DNA of 64,000 nt from Ascarosepion bandense (taxonomy: Eukaryota; Mollusca; Cephalopoda; Sepiida; Sepiidae), in the NCBI GenBank assembly GCA_037127315.1, contig JBBBDQ010001185.1, positions 284,501 to 348,500 of the forward strand. The letters are read 5' to 3'. Made by a program: the position numbers and the translations under genes. Under the pieces are notes generated by a model. The model was given only the letters and a program-made list of their open reading frames with translations. It was not told the origin of the DNA and ran no database searches. Numbering within the stretch: the first letter of the stretch is position 1; every line of letters starts with the position of its first letter. Of this stretch, positions 55,595 to 64,000 are shown piece by piece.

Positions 55595-57465
55595 TACCTC
55601 AATCATATAAATGGAACCTATAAGTCTGATGAAATAAACATCAAAAGAGGTATATTTCAAGGTGATTCTTTATCTCCCTTACTATTCTGCATATCATTAA
55701 TAGCACTAACCAGTCAACTTAATAAGACAGAATGTGGTTATAAAATAGGACAAAAGAAAATAAGCCATCTATTTTACATGGATGACTTAAAGTTATATGC
55801 TAAGAATGATAATGAACTGGAAGGTCTTCTGCAAACTGGAAAATGCTTCAGCGAAGACATTGGAATGAAATTTAATTTGAATAAATGTGCTAAAGCTACA
55901 GTTTTACGTGGATCAATACAAGAAACATCCTCAATTAGCCTAGACCCTGCTGTAACAATAAAAGAATTGAAACCAGAAGAATCTTATAAGTACCGAGGTG
56001 TAAATGAGAGCGAAAACATTCACCATAAAAAAATGAAAGAAATAGTGCGTAAAGAATACTATAGAAGGCTACGAATGATATTATAAACTGAATTAAATTC
56101 ACAGAACAGAGTTATGGCCATTAATAGCCTTGCAATCCCAGTTGTCCAATATAACTTTAACATCTTAAACTGGACTCTAAACGACATCAGGCGAATGGAT
56201 GCTAAAACAAGAAAGCTTCTTTCTAAGCATAAGATGCATCATCCAAAGGCTGATGTAGACCGTCTATACATACCCCGTAAAGAAGTTGGAAGAGGTCTTA
56301 TTCAGCTGGAATTGTCATACAAGACAACAACTATTGGCTTACTAACATACATAGAAACAACAAACGATTGGATGATACACTTAGTAAAGCAACATGAAGA
56401 AAGAAAGAACAAATATTCAATAATAAAAGAAGGCAGTAAATTCAAACAAGATTTACAGTTAGTAGATTCTGTAGAAAAGCAGAACGGAAGCCAAGAGAAG
56501 ACAATTGCGGCAAAGAATATGAAAATGAAAGCCAAAGATAAAGCTCTTGAACAGATGAAACAGCGCTGGCAAGACAAACCTCTGCATTGCCAATATCCAG
56601 TACGTGCCAATAAATCCAATGTTGACAAAGTTAATACTCATCGATGGTTACGTGCATCTGGATTAAAGTCCGAAACTGAAGGCTTTATACTTGCAAGCAC
56701 AAGACCAAAGTCTTTTCACTAGAAACTTTCAGGCAAATATTATGCATAATAATATGGATCCAAAATGCAGGTTTTGTGATAAACACCAAGAAACAATAGA
56801 CCACCTAATCTCAGGCTGTTCTGTGCTTGCCCCAAATGAATATAAAAATCGCCACGATAGATGTGGGCAATATTTACATTGGGCAATATGCAAACATTAT
56901 GGAAAAGCTGTAGGCAAACACTGGTATGAACATCACCCAGCACCGGTTACAGAAATAGAAGATGTAACCATTCTATGGGATTACACCATCTACACAGACA
57001 GAAAAATTGAAGCAAACAGGCCAGACATTATTGTTAAAAACCAGAAGGAGAAAACTTGTCTATTAATTGATATGGCTTGTCCAGCGGATTGTAACATAGC
57101 AATCAAGGAATTTGAAAAACTGTCAAAATATAAAGACCTGGAAATTGAAATAGAAAAAATGTGGAAATTGAAAACAAGAGTTGTGCCAGTGATAGTAGGT
57201 GCACTTGGAATGATAAAAAATGGAACAAAACAACACATTGAAAGAATCCCTGGAAACCCCAGCTTAAGAGACATACAAAAAATTGTCTTATTAAGTACAG
57301 CCCACACACTAAGGAAAACTTTATCTATGTAATGCTGGAGATGATAGGGAAGATAGAAAAACATGAAATGGAGCCATAACAACACGCCACTACCTGCCTT
57401 AGGTCTCCCCGCAGACTTGGTTGGTAGTGAGACCAAAGCAGAAATCGAAATATGATGAAAAATGA
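55593..57465 (+). mobile_element. Dong/R4-like LINE, copy C (5'-truncated)
   Basis: Starts at 'TTACCTCAATCATATAAATGG', only about 10 bp downstream of the truncation point of copy B, and ends '...AATGACATAATAATAATAAT', directly followed by the 5' end of copy D. Confidence 0.9.
55616..57332 (+). pseudogene. Dong/R4-type polymerase, RT palm to endonuclease, broken
   Basis: Same architecture as copy B: 'FYMDDLKLYAKN' (about 55769), thumb, CCHC finger starting 'CRFCDKHQ', endonuclease with 'RPDIIVKN', 'LLIDMACP' and 'KYKDLEIE', and the full C-terminus 'NPSLRDIQKIVLLSTAHTLRKTLSM' in short form. Breaks: TAA at 56085 (Lys codon in sister copies) and an extra base near 56694 that shifts the frame at 'ILAAQDQS'. 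At the position where copies B and D have TGA, this copy has CGA (Arg). Confidence 0.9.
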
Positions 57466-57480
57466 CATAATAATAATAAT
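57466..57480. repeat. (TAA)5 junction between Dong copies C and D
   Basis: Five TAA units are all that separates the 3' end of copy C from the 5' end of copy D. Confidence 0.95.
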
Positions 57481-57690
57481 AAAAGTTTTTGCGCCAAACT
57501 TTTTTTTTTTTTTAACCAGCGTCTTTCTCTTTGAATTCCAATCGCGTCTGTGTCAGCTGTCGCTTGGCAGCTCATTTAGGAGAAGGAAAACTCCGAACAA
57601 CAACCCGCAACTCAAGGTGTTAATCGTGCCGAGGAGTGAATGGCTACTGCGTTATGAGGTCACAAGTTTGTAAAAGACCGTTACCCAACT

Positions 57691-58170
57691 TTGGGTAGAC
57701 TTTTGGACCCGTGCGTCACTCGTGGGAAATACATGAGAAATACAAATAGAAATAAAAAGTCCAGTATGGTTCTTCCAGTGGATAAACAGGGAGCCCGTCC
57801 TTCAGGAGGGAACCTACCTGAGGTCGAAAAATCTGCCATAGGAACAAACTCCTACACAAAGAATGAATCTTCAGGTCCCCACAACCAGGATAATCCTAAT
57901 GATGGTCCTGAAAATTCTCCAGGTAGATCTACAACCGTATATTTAAAGAAAGAAAAAATAAAATGGTCTCGTGAGGAGTACAAAGTCGTTATGACTGCAT
58001 TTCATGAAGCGTTACTCAAACCTCAAAAAAACATGACTCGCCAAACATATGACATTTGGCGTGAAAAAGTTGGTCAAGCAAATAGAAAGTATATTGACGA
58101 AAATAAATTAGCCAATGTACGAAGGTACATTATTCGTAATAACCGATTGACAGAGGTTGAAATTAATTAA
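57691..58170 (+). pseudogene. Dong/R4-like N-terminal region (Myb-like segment)
   Basis: A 159-codon frame. After a polar Pro/Ser/Asn-rich stretch comes 'IKWSREEYKVVMTAFHEALL' (about residues 90-109) and 'TRQTYDIWREKVGQ', a W...EY...W spacing resembling the Myb-like DNA-binding helix-turn-helix seen at the N-terminus of R2/R4-group proteins. It ends in 'EVEIN' and TAA at 58168. In an intact element the frame presumably continues into the rest of the protein, as open code in the same style resumes at 58171-58746. The start codon is the first Met in frame; the true start is uncertain. It would help recognise the target. Confidence 0.6.
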
Positions 58171-58287
58171 ATTAAAAGAATTGTAACCAGAAGAGACGAA
58201 TCAACAAAATATGAAAAGGAACCGGAATCAGAATCAGAAATAAAAAGTAATAACATCAAACAAGCCACAGGTCATAATGTAGAAACC

Positions 58288-59065
58288 GTGATACACACAA
58301 ATCACTGTGAAGATAATGCTGTAAGTTTAAAAGTGCTGGAAAGATGTGATCTGAGTCAGTTAAAAGACGAAAATAAAACGAGTTCAGAACACATCGAACA
58401 TAATTATTTGACGGAAAATAAGAACAGTATACAAGAAGCCAAGGAAGAAATTAAGAACCATATAAGTCAAATACAAAATATTGCAATGGAGGAACGAGAA
58501 CAGCTCCCAAAATTACAACCAACAAAACATAACCTCCGAACTATTAAACTCTACAATGCAGCACTCAAATTAATCTTGGATAAAGACACTCATACAAATG
58601 TCAATGAAGCAATATATGCATCAGCAATAGCAGCAACAAAAAAATTGAACATCAAATTAAAAACAAGGCAGTCTCGCAGACATAAAGATCCACCTTGGAA
58701 AAGAAAAATAGAAAAAGAAATCGAACAACTTAGAAGTATTGGATGAACTGAGTAGAGGAATAAATGTAAGAACTAGGAAAAGCAGAAAAGTCGAAAGAAA
58801 CTACAACATTAGAAATGAAAATGAAGTCCTATCAACTAAGGAAAAAATAAAGCAAAAAATACAACTGAAGGCTCAAAGAATAAAACGTTATGAGAAAAGA
58901 TCAAGATTTTACAGTCAAAACAAGATTTTTCAAACCGATGCAAAGAGATTTTACAGGGAAATAGGTAAAAAAAGAATTGAAGTGACAGTCCCCCCAGAAT
59001 GGAAGAAGTTACACAGTTCTGGGAAAAGATATAGGCTTGCCCTAAAGAACATAGCAAGGAAGTAG
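58288..59065 (+). pseudogene. Dong/R4-like linker region before the RT
   Basis: Two overlapping frames (58288-58746 and 58739-59065), Lys/Glu-rich and probably coiled coil. Segments such as 'LRTIKLYNAALKLILDKDTH' and 'RQSRRHKDPPWKRKIEKEIEQL' are shared with copy A. Compared with copy A a frameshift occurs at 'EQLRS' (about 58735) and another at about 59000 in 'TVPPEW/RMEEV'. No enzymatic motif. Confidence 0.75.
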
Positions 59066-60293
59066 ATTGGATTGCACAAGAGATAGAACGAATGAAAAAT
59101 AAACCAGAACAGACATGGGCTTGAATTACAGAAGAGGATGTTAAATTTGCACTAAAAAAGCACACAATTGGAAATTCCCAGGTATAGATAAAATTCCTAA
59201 CTTTTGGCTATATTATTTAAATACAGCACATAAAAAACAAGCCAAAGAAATTCAAGAAATGGTTGACGATCCTACTAAAATTCCTGCATGGATGACCAAA
59301 GGAATTACATTTCTTCTGCCCAAGAGTGGTGACACAAACAACCCGAAAAACTACAGACCAATTACATGTCTTCCGACAACATATAAAGTATTAACATCTA
59401 TTTAAAAAAAAAAAGACATATTTATTATTAGAAAGAAATGACATGATACCGCGTGAACAAAAAGGGTGCAAACGTGGCTGTTATGGATGTAAAGACCAAT
59501 TGCTTATTAGCAAAATGACCTGGAAAACTGCTACAGTACAAAAAAAAATCTTAGAACTGCCTGGATAGATTATCGTAAGGCATTCGATAGTGTGCCACAT
59601 TCCTGGATTTTAAAGACTTTAAATATATGCAAGATATCACCCGTCATCATCAATTTCATCAAACAGTGCATGTCTATATGGAAAACAACCCTTTACCTCA
59701 ATCATGTAAATGGAACCTATAAGTCTGATGAAATAAACATCAAAAGAGGTATATTTCAAGGTGATTCTTTATCTCCATTACTATTCTGCATATCATTAAT
59801 AGCACTAACCAGTCAACTTAATAAGACAGAATGTGGTTATAAAATAGGCCAAAAGAAAATAAGCCATCTATTTTACATGGATGACTTAAAGTTATATGCT
59901 AAGAATGATAATGAGCTGGAAGGGCGTCTGCAAACTGGAAAATGCTTCAGCGAAGACACTGGAATGAAATTCAATTTGAATAAATGTGCTAAAGCTACAG
60001 TTTTACGTGGATCAATACAAGAAACATCCTCAATTAGCTTAGACCCTGCTGTAACAATAGAAGAATTGAAACCAGAAGAAGCTTATAAATACCTAGGTGT
60101 AAATGAGAGTGAAAACATTCACCACAAAAAAATGAAAGAAATAGTGCGTAAAGAGTACTATAGAAGGCTACGAATGATATTAAAAACTGAAGTGAATTCT
60201 CAGACCAGAGTTATGGCCATTAATAGCCTTGCAATCCCAGTTGTCCAATATAGTTTCAACATCTTAAACTGGACTCTAAACGACATCAGGTGA
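59066..60293 (+). pseudogene. Dong/R4-like reverse transcriptase domain, broken
   Basis: The first part (59066-59590) is readable only across frames: 'NWKFPGIDKIPNFWLYYLN', 'KNYRPITCLPTTYK', 'KGCKRGCYGCKDQ', 'AWIDYRKAFDSVPHSW'. The open frame 59592-60293 has 'GIFQGDSLSPLLF' and the catalytic 'FYMDDLKLYAKN' (about 59871-59905), ending at the TGA at 60291 shared with copy B. A small frame break lies near 59155 and a poly(A) run at 59404-59415 replaces coding sequence. Confidence 0.85.
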
Positions 60294-61423
60294 ATGGATT
60301 GTAAAACAAGAAAGCTTCTTTCTAAGCATAAGATGCATCATCCAAAGGCTGATGTAGACCGTCTATACATACCCGGTAAAAAGGTGGAAAAGGTCTTATT
60401 CAGCTGGAATTGTCATACAAGACAACAACTATTGGCTTACTAACATACATAGAAACAACAAAGGATTGGATGATACAATTAGTAAGGCAACATGAAGAAA
60501 GAAAGAAAAAATTTTCAATAATAAAAGAAGGTAGTAAATACAAACAAGATTTACAGTTAGTAGATTCTGTAGAAAAGCAAAACAGAAGCCAAGAACCAAC
60601 TATTGCGGCAAAGAATATGAAAATGAAAGCCAAAGATAAAGCTCTTGAACAGATGAAACAACGCTGGCAAGACAAACCTCTGCATGGCCAATATCCAGAA
60701 CGTGCCAATAAATCCAATGTTGACAAAGTTAATACTCATCGATGGTTACGTGCATCTGGATTAAAGTCTGAAACTGAAGGCTTTATTCTTGCAGCACAAG
60801 ATCAAAGTCTTTTCACTAGAAACTTTCAGGCAAATATTATGCATAATAATATGGATCCAAAATGCAGGTTTTGTGATAAACACCAAGAAACAATAGACCA
60901 CCTAATCTCAGGCTGTTCTGTGCTTGCCCCAAATGAATATAAAAATCGCCACGATAGATGTGGGCAATATTTACATTGGACAATGAGCAAACATTATGGA
61001 AAATCTGTAAACAAACACTGATATGAACATCACCCAGCACCGGTTACAGAAATAGAAGATGTAACCATTCTATGGGATTACACCATCTACACAGACAGAA
61101 AAATTGAAGCAAACAGGCCAGACATTATTGTTAAAAACCAGAAGGAGAAAACTTGTCTATTAATTGATATGGCTTGTCCAGCGGATTGTAACATAGCAAC
61201 CAAGGAATTTGAAAAACTGTCAAAACATAAAGACCTAGAAATAGAAACAATGTGGAAATTGAAAACAAGAGTTGTGCCAGTGATAGTAGGTGCACTTGGA
61301 ATGATAAAAAATGGAACAAAACAACACATTGAAAGAATCCCTGGAAACCCCAGCTTAAGAGACATACAAAAAATTGTCTTATTAAGTACAGCCCACACAC
61401 TAAGGAAAACTTTATCTATGTAA
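60294..61423 (+). pseudogene. Dong/R4-like linker, CCHC finger and REL endonuclease, broken
   Basis: After the TGA the code continues ('KLLSKHKMHHPKADVDRLYI'), shifts at about 60375, is open at 60410-61021 including the finger 'CRFCDKHQ...HLISGC' (60862 on), and stops at TGA 61019 (Trp in 'HWYEHH'). The endonuclease follows: 'RPDIIVKN', 'LLIDMACP' (61165 on), 'KHKDLE', where the usual KYKDLEIEIEK has lost two residues, and the C-terminus 'HTLRKTLSM' to the stop at 61421. Confidence 0.85.
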
Positions 61424-61557
61424 TGCTAGGGATGATAGGGAAGATAGAAAAACATGAAATGGAGCCATAACAACACGCTACGACCTGCCTTAGGTCTCCC
61501 CACAGACTTGGTTGGTCGTGAGACCAAAGCAGAAATCGAAACATGATGAAAAATGAC

Positions 61558-61607
<50 letters not shown>
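61558..61607. repeat. (AAT)n tail of Dong copy D
   Basis: About 16 AAT units following 'AAATGACAT'. Confidence 0.97.
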
Positions 61608-62122
61608 CACAAGATAGTAGATGACGCTGCGTCAGTAGACAACAAATTAAAATTGAAATGAAATATCTGAACCTTACAAAAGAAAACAGTAAATTATTGA
61701 ACAAAACGGTCACTTGTATTTTTCCCAATCAAGTCGCTTCGAACAGAGCGTTGCAAAAGGATGGAAAAAGACTGGAAATCTGCAGAAAAATCAAAACTGT
61801 TTTGCTGAAGCAAATAATAGTTCGGAGCTTTTCTACAATTTCCAACTACTTGGATATGGAAATTTACAAGTACACAAGCATCTTCTTGTGTACATGCACG
61901 CACAAATGGATAACATCCATTTGAGCGATTGTATTCCTGCGTTTAGAGTTTGTTTAAACTGATTTCTGCTTTAAAATACTCACCAAATTGCTTTAGAAAT
62001 TTGTACTTCTTGAATGAGCGACATAGTGAAAATATTAGCATCACATTGACAAGTAAATACTGATGAATGGGCATGACATGAGCTTATATAATGTAGCGGA
62101 AAAAAGAAGGAGTAGCGATACA
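61608..62122. other. no gene seen
   Basis: The 88-codon frame at 61658-61924 has no recognised domain or splice context. Confidence 0.55.
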
Positions 62123-63142
62123 TACGAGAGTCGGCTGAAAAGTTCATAGGCTGACCAAGATAGTTACATGGAGTGTGACCAAACGAGGTTTATTTTTTCT
62201 GATAGCACCCCCCTTGTGGTTCACAAAATTCTTACATGGGTGTTTGGATCCCATTGGTGAAAATGTTTTCATCCTGTTGGTCAAAACATTCACCAACAGC
62301 ATATATGATGTCGTCATCACTACGATATTCGTTCCCAGCCAAGTGTTTATTTCATGTTGGGTTAATCAGGAGAGTAGGAAGAGTTATCAACCAGTTCAAA
62401 GCTAGACTTACGAACAGCAGCTATTGAAACCAAGGACTTCCTGATGAAGCAAGACCCTTACATCAGTTTTTCTGGGCGTTTGACCTTTTGTAACTGTCTA
62501 AACAAGTTGCTATAATACTCACCATTGATGATGTGGTCTTTTCAAGGTAGTCAATAAACACAATGCCTTTTGCATCCGAAAAAAAAACTGAAGCCATAAT
62601 CTTTCCGGCAGATGAAACAATCTTGATCTTCTTTTGAGCTGACGAGGAGGGTCTTTTTCTTTTTTACTGCATGGATTGTCCCTTTGCCTCTGGCTTATGT
62701 GATGAAACCGACACTGGGTACAAGGAAAACCAGCTGGATCTACCTCAAATACTGTCAGATTTTCCCGTGATACGATCACCTTACTGCCCTTTTGATCAGA
62801 AGCAGAACCTTCCTTATACTAAGTTCCTTGTGCAAAGTAATCTCAACTCTTTTAAGGAATATGATAATAATACTGGCTATTTTATTTATAATCAATTACC
62901 TGTCATCAATCAACATATAGGGAAAACGAACAATGTTTTCCAGGGTGGCAGTTGTTGTAGGGCGTCCAGACAACTTCAAGCCTCTCCCCTTCTCTCCTAA
63001 ATTCACTTGCTTCCTTTTAAACTGTTGGCAAAGCTGGAGCGTCATGCCCTAATGTAGCAACCATGTCAACATGGATGTCCTTGGAGGCTAAACCCTTTTT
63101 CTTCAGGTACTTAATAACACCACGATGCCAAATTTTGTCCAT
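62123..63142 (-). mobile_element. mariner transposon (third family)
   Basis: Minus strand. The left end carries the terminal sequence ACGAGAGTCGGCTGAAAAGT (62124 on). A matching inverted end was not found right of 63142, so the right end is lost or too decayed. Its transposase differs from the relics at 5.9/8.6/40 kb and from that at 28.8 kb. Confidence 0.8.
62190..63142 (-). pseudogene. mariner transposase, frameshifted
   Basis: Start ATG at 63142 ('MDKIWHRGVIKYLKKKGLAS'). A DNA-binding part follows ('MVATLGHDAPALPTV', 62988-62945 region 'LSGRPTT'-like in a shifted frame), then 'LIDDR.LIINKIASII', the catalytic region with 'ASVFFSDAKGIVFIDYLEK' (about 62595-62535, second Asp), and the C-terminus 'AGNEYRSDDDIIYAV' with 'TNGIQ' and a stop at 62190. 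Length (953 bp) is slightly under the usual 345 codons. Several stops and shifts; inactive. It would otherwise cut and paste its element at TA sites. Confidence 0.8.
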
Positions 63143-63640
63143 TTTTAAGAGATGTCGCTGCTAGTTACTTTGAAGTTTACTTTAAACAGTCAGGTGTTAG
63201 TTTACCTGGAAAGAAGCAACGTACTTATTAATAAGAAGAGTTGAAATTAATACATGCAAGATCCCACAGCTCTAGCACTACTTATTCATAATCACTCTAG
63301 TATAAGAGATAATGCATTTATAAAAAAAATGTTTTAGTTTCTTCCCATAGATTTAGTAGCAAATCTAAATTGTTGACAGATCCTTCAACAATTCATCAGT
63401 GTAAGTGCTACTTGTAACAACTGATAACATCTAGTCAAGAGCCTTTTATATGATTCAAACCTCCAATAAGTGTTATCATTATCTTCTTTTCTTTATTTCT
63501 CTATTTCTATTTTCGAATTGACCTTATACTGTGTATTTGAAAAATCTTTTTAAAACAATGTTCTACAGATCTTCTATACGATCACATACAGTGCTCCATT
63601 TATGTATTCATTTAACATTTTGGAAAATCAGGTACACATC

Positions 63641-63642
<2 letters not shown>
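63143..63642. other. no gene seen
   Basis: AT-rich with no credible reading frame. Confidence 0.6.

Positions 63643-63705
<63 letters not shown>
63643..63705. repeat. (CA)n microsatellite
   Basis: About 31 CA units. The Thr-His run in the frame 63531-63962 is due to it. Confidence 0.97.
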
Positions 63706-63708
<3 letters not shown>

Positions 63709-63759
63709 CACACGCTCGTCTATATGTATGTTTTCATGTGTGTTTGTGTGTCTGCATCT

Positions 63760-64000
63760 ATGAGATCCTTCTTTTACGTCCCTTCATTTCGGGATCGATC
63801 ACGGCTCTCTACAACATCCTATACTTCGTAGCTCTAAGGAATGCTTGTTCATATACTATCCTTCCCATCTCATTTCTGTTAAACATTTACACAAGCTCGT
63901 TGGGGTACGTTACGTGCTCTTTTCCCCTGCCTCTTTTGCTTTCAATGTGTCCCTGTGGCTAACAAATTCTCTTTCCCCATATGTCACAAGAAACACGTGC
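63760..64000 (-). mobile_element. RTE-like LINE, 3' end (different subfamily, cut by the window)
   Basis: The minus strand has traces of the RTE-like C-terminus ('GRIVYEQAFLRATKYRML', 'RAVIDPEMKGRKR') and ends with 'GGGACGTAAAAGAAGGATC', similar to the 3' end of the other RTE-like copies but distinct in sequence. It continues beyond the window edge. Confidence 0.5.

Larger units (their letters stand above)
57481..61557 (+). mobile_element. Dong/R4-like LINE, copy D (near full length)
   Basis: About 4.08 kb: a 5' leader of about 210 bp (57481-57690, GC-richer, with a T12 run), an N-terminal coding region, RT, linker, CCHC finger, REL endonuclease, a 3' UTR of about 130 bp, then (AAT)n. It is the only copy here that includes the 5' end. 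It is inactivated by several stops and frameshifts. Confidence 0.9.

Overview
The window is non-coding eukaryotic (metazoan) DNA, AT-rich and crowded with microsatellites and decayed transposable elements. No prokaryotic feature is present. The mix (Dong/R4-like LINEs in TAA repeats, RTE-like LINEs with (GAA)n tails, a Penelope-like element, several mariner families, tRNA-like SINEs, dense CA/TA/TCTA tracts) fits a lophotrochozoan, most likely a mollusc and perhaps a cephalopod. That placement is inference. Only one short stretch, about 37.8-37.9 kb on the minus strand, looks like a host exon. The window may therefore lie mostly in introns or between genes.

Layout. 0-13 kb: SINE remnants, three short repeat families, three mariner relics (about 1.9, 5.9-6.8 and 8.6-9.4 kb), a hammerhead-ribozyme-like motif at 6.95 kb and many simple repeats. 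13.2-16.2 kb: a 5'-truncated Dong-like LINE (copy A, minus). 16.3-19.4 kb: a Penelope-like element split by an RTE-like LINE at 17.7-18.9 kb, ending in a 69-bp-arm palindrome that joins it to an inverted fragment of itself. 19.8-29.5 kb: a run of RTE-like fragments with mariner relics, one RTE copy carrying a displaced 81-bp duplication. 30-37.4 kb: more repeat copies, two minus-strand RTE relics, two jockey/CR1-type LINE C-termini and a duplicated two-part repeat block. 37.76-37.92 kb: the candidate exon. 40-43 kb: an internally deleted mariner and an old reverse transcriptase relic. 44.3 kb: a SINE with a tRNA-like head.

45.8-61.6 kb is the main structure: a cluster of Dong-like elements, all plus strand and all tied to (TAA)n tracts. 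Copy B is at 46.1-48.0 kb. An old copy E (48.75-49.2 and 53.9-55.5 kb) is split by a 4.7-kb Tx1-like LINE on the minus strand. Copy C (55.6-57.46 kb) is followed head-to-tail by a near full-length copy D (57.48-61.56 kb). 62.1-63.1 kb is a minus-strand mariner and 63.76-64.0 kb the end of another RTE-like LINE.

No element is intact. Every reverse transcriptase or transposase has stops, frameshifts or truncations, so nothing here looks autonomously mobile. The points most worth following are the TAA-targeted Dong family, the premature stop shared by copies B and D, the nested LINE-in-LINE insertion, the hammerhead-like motif, mariner relics sharing one deletion junction, and the possible death-domain exon.
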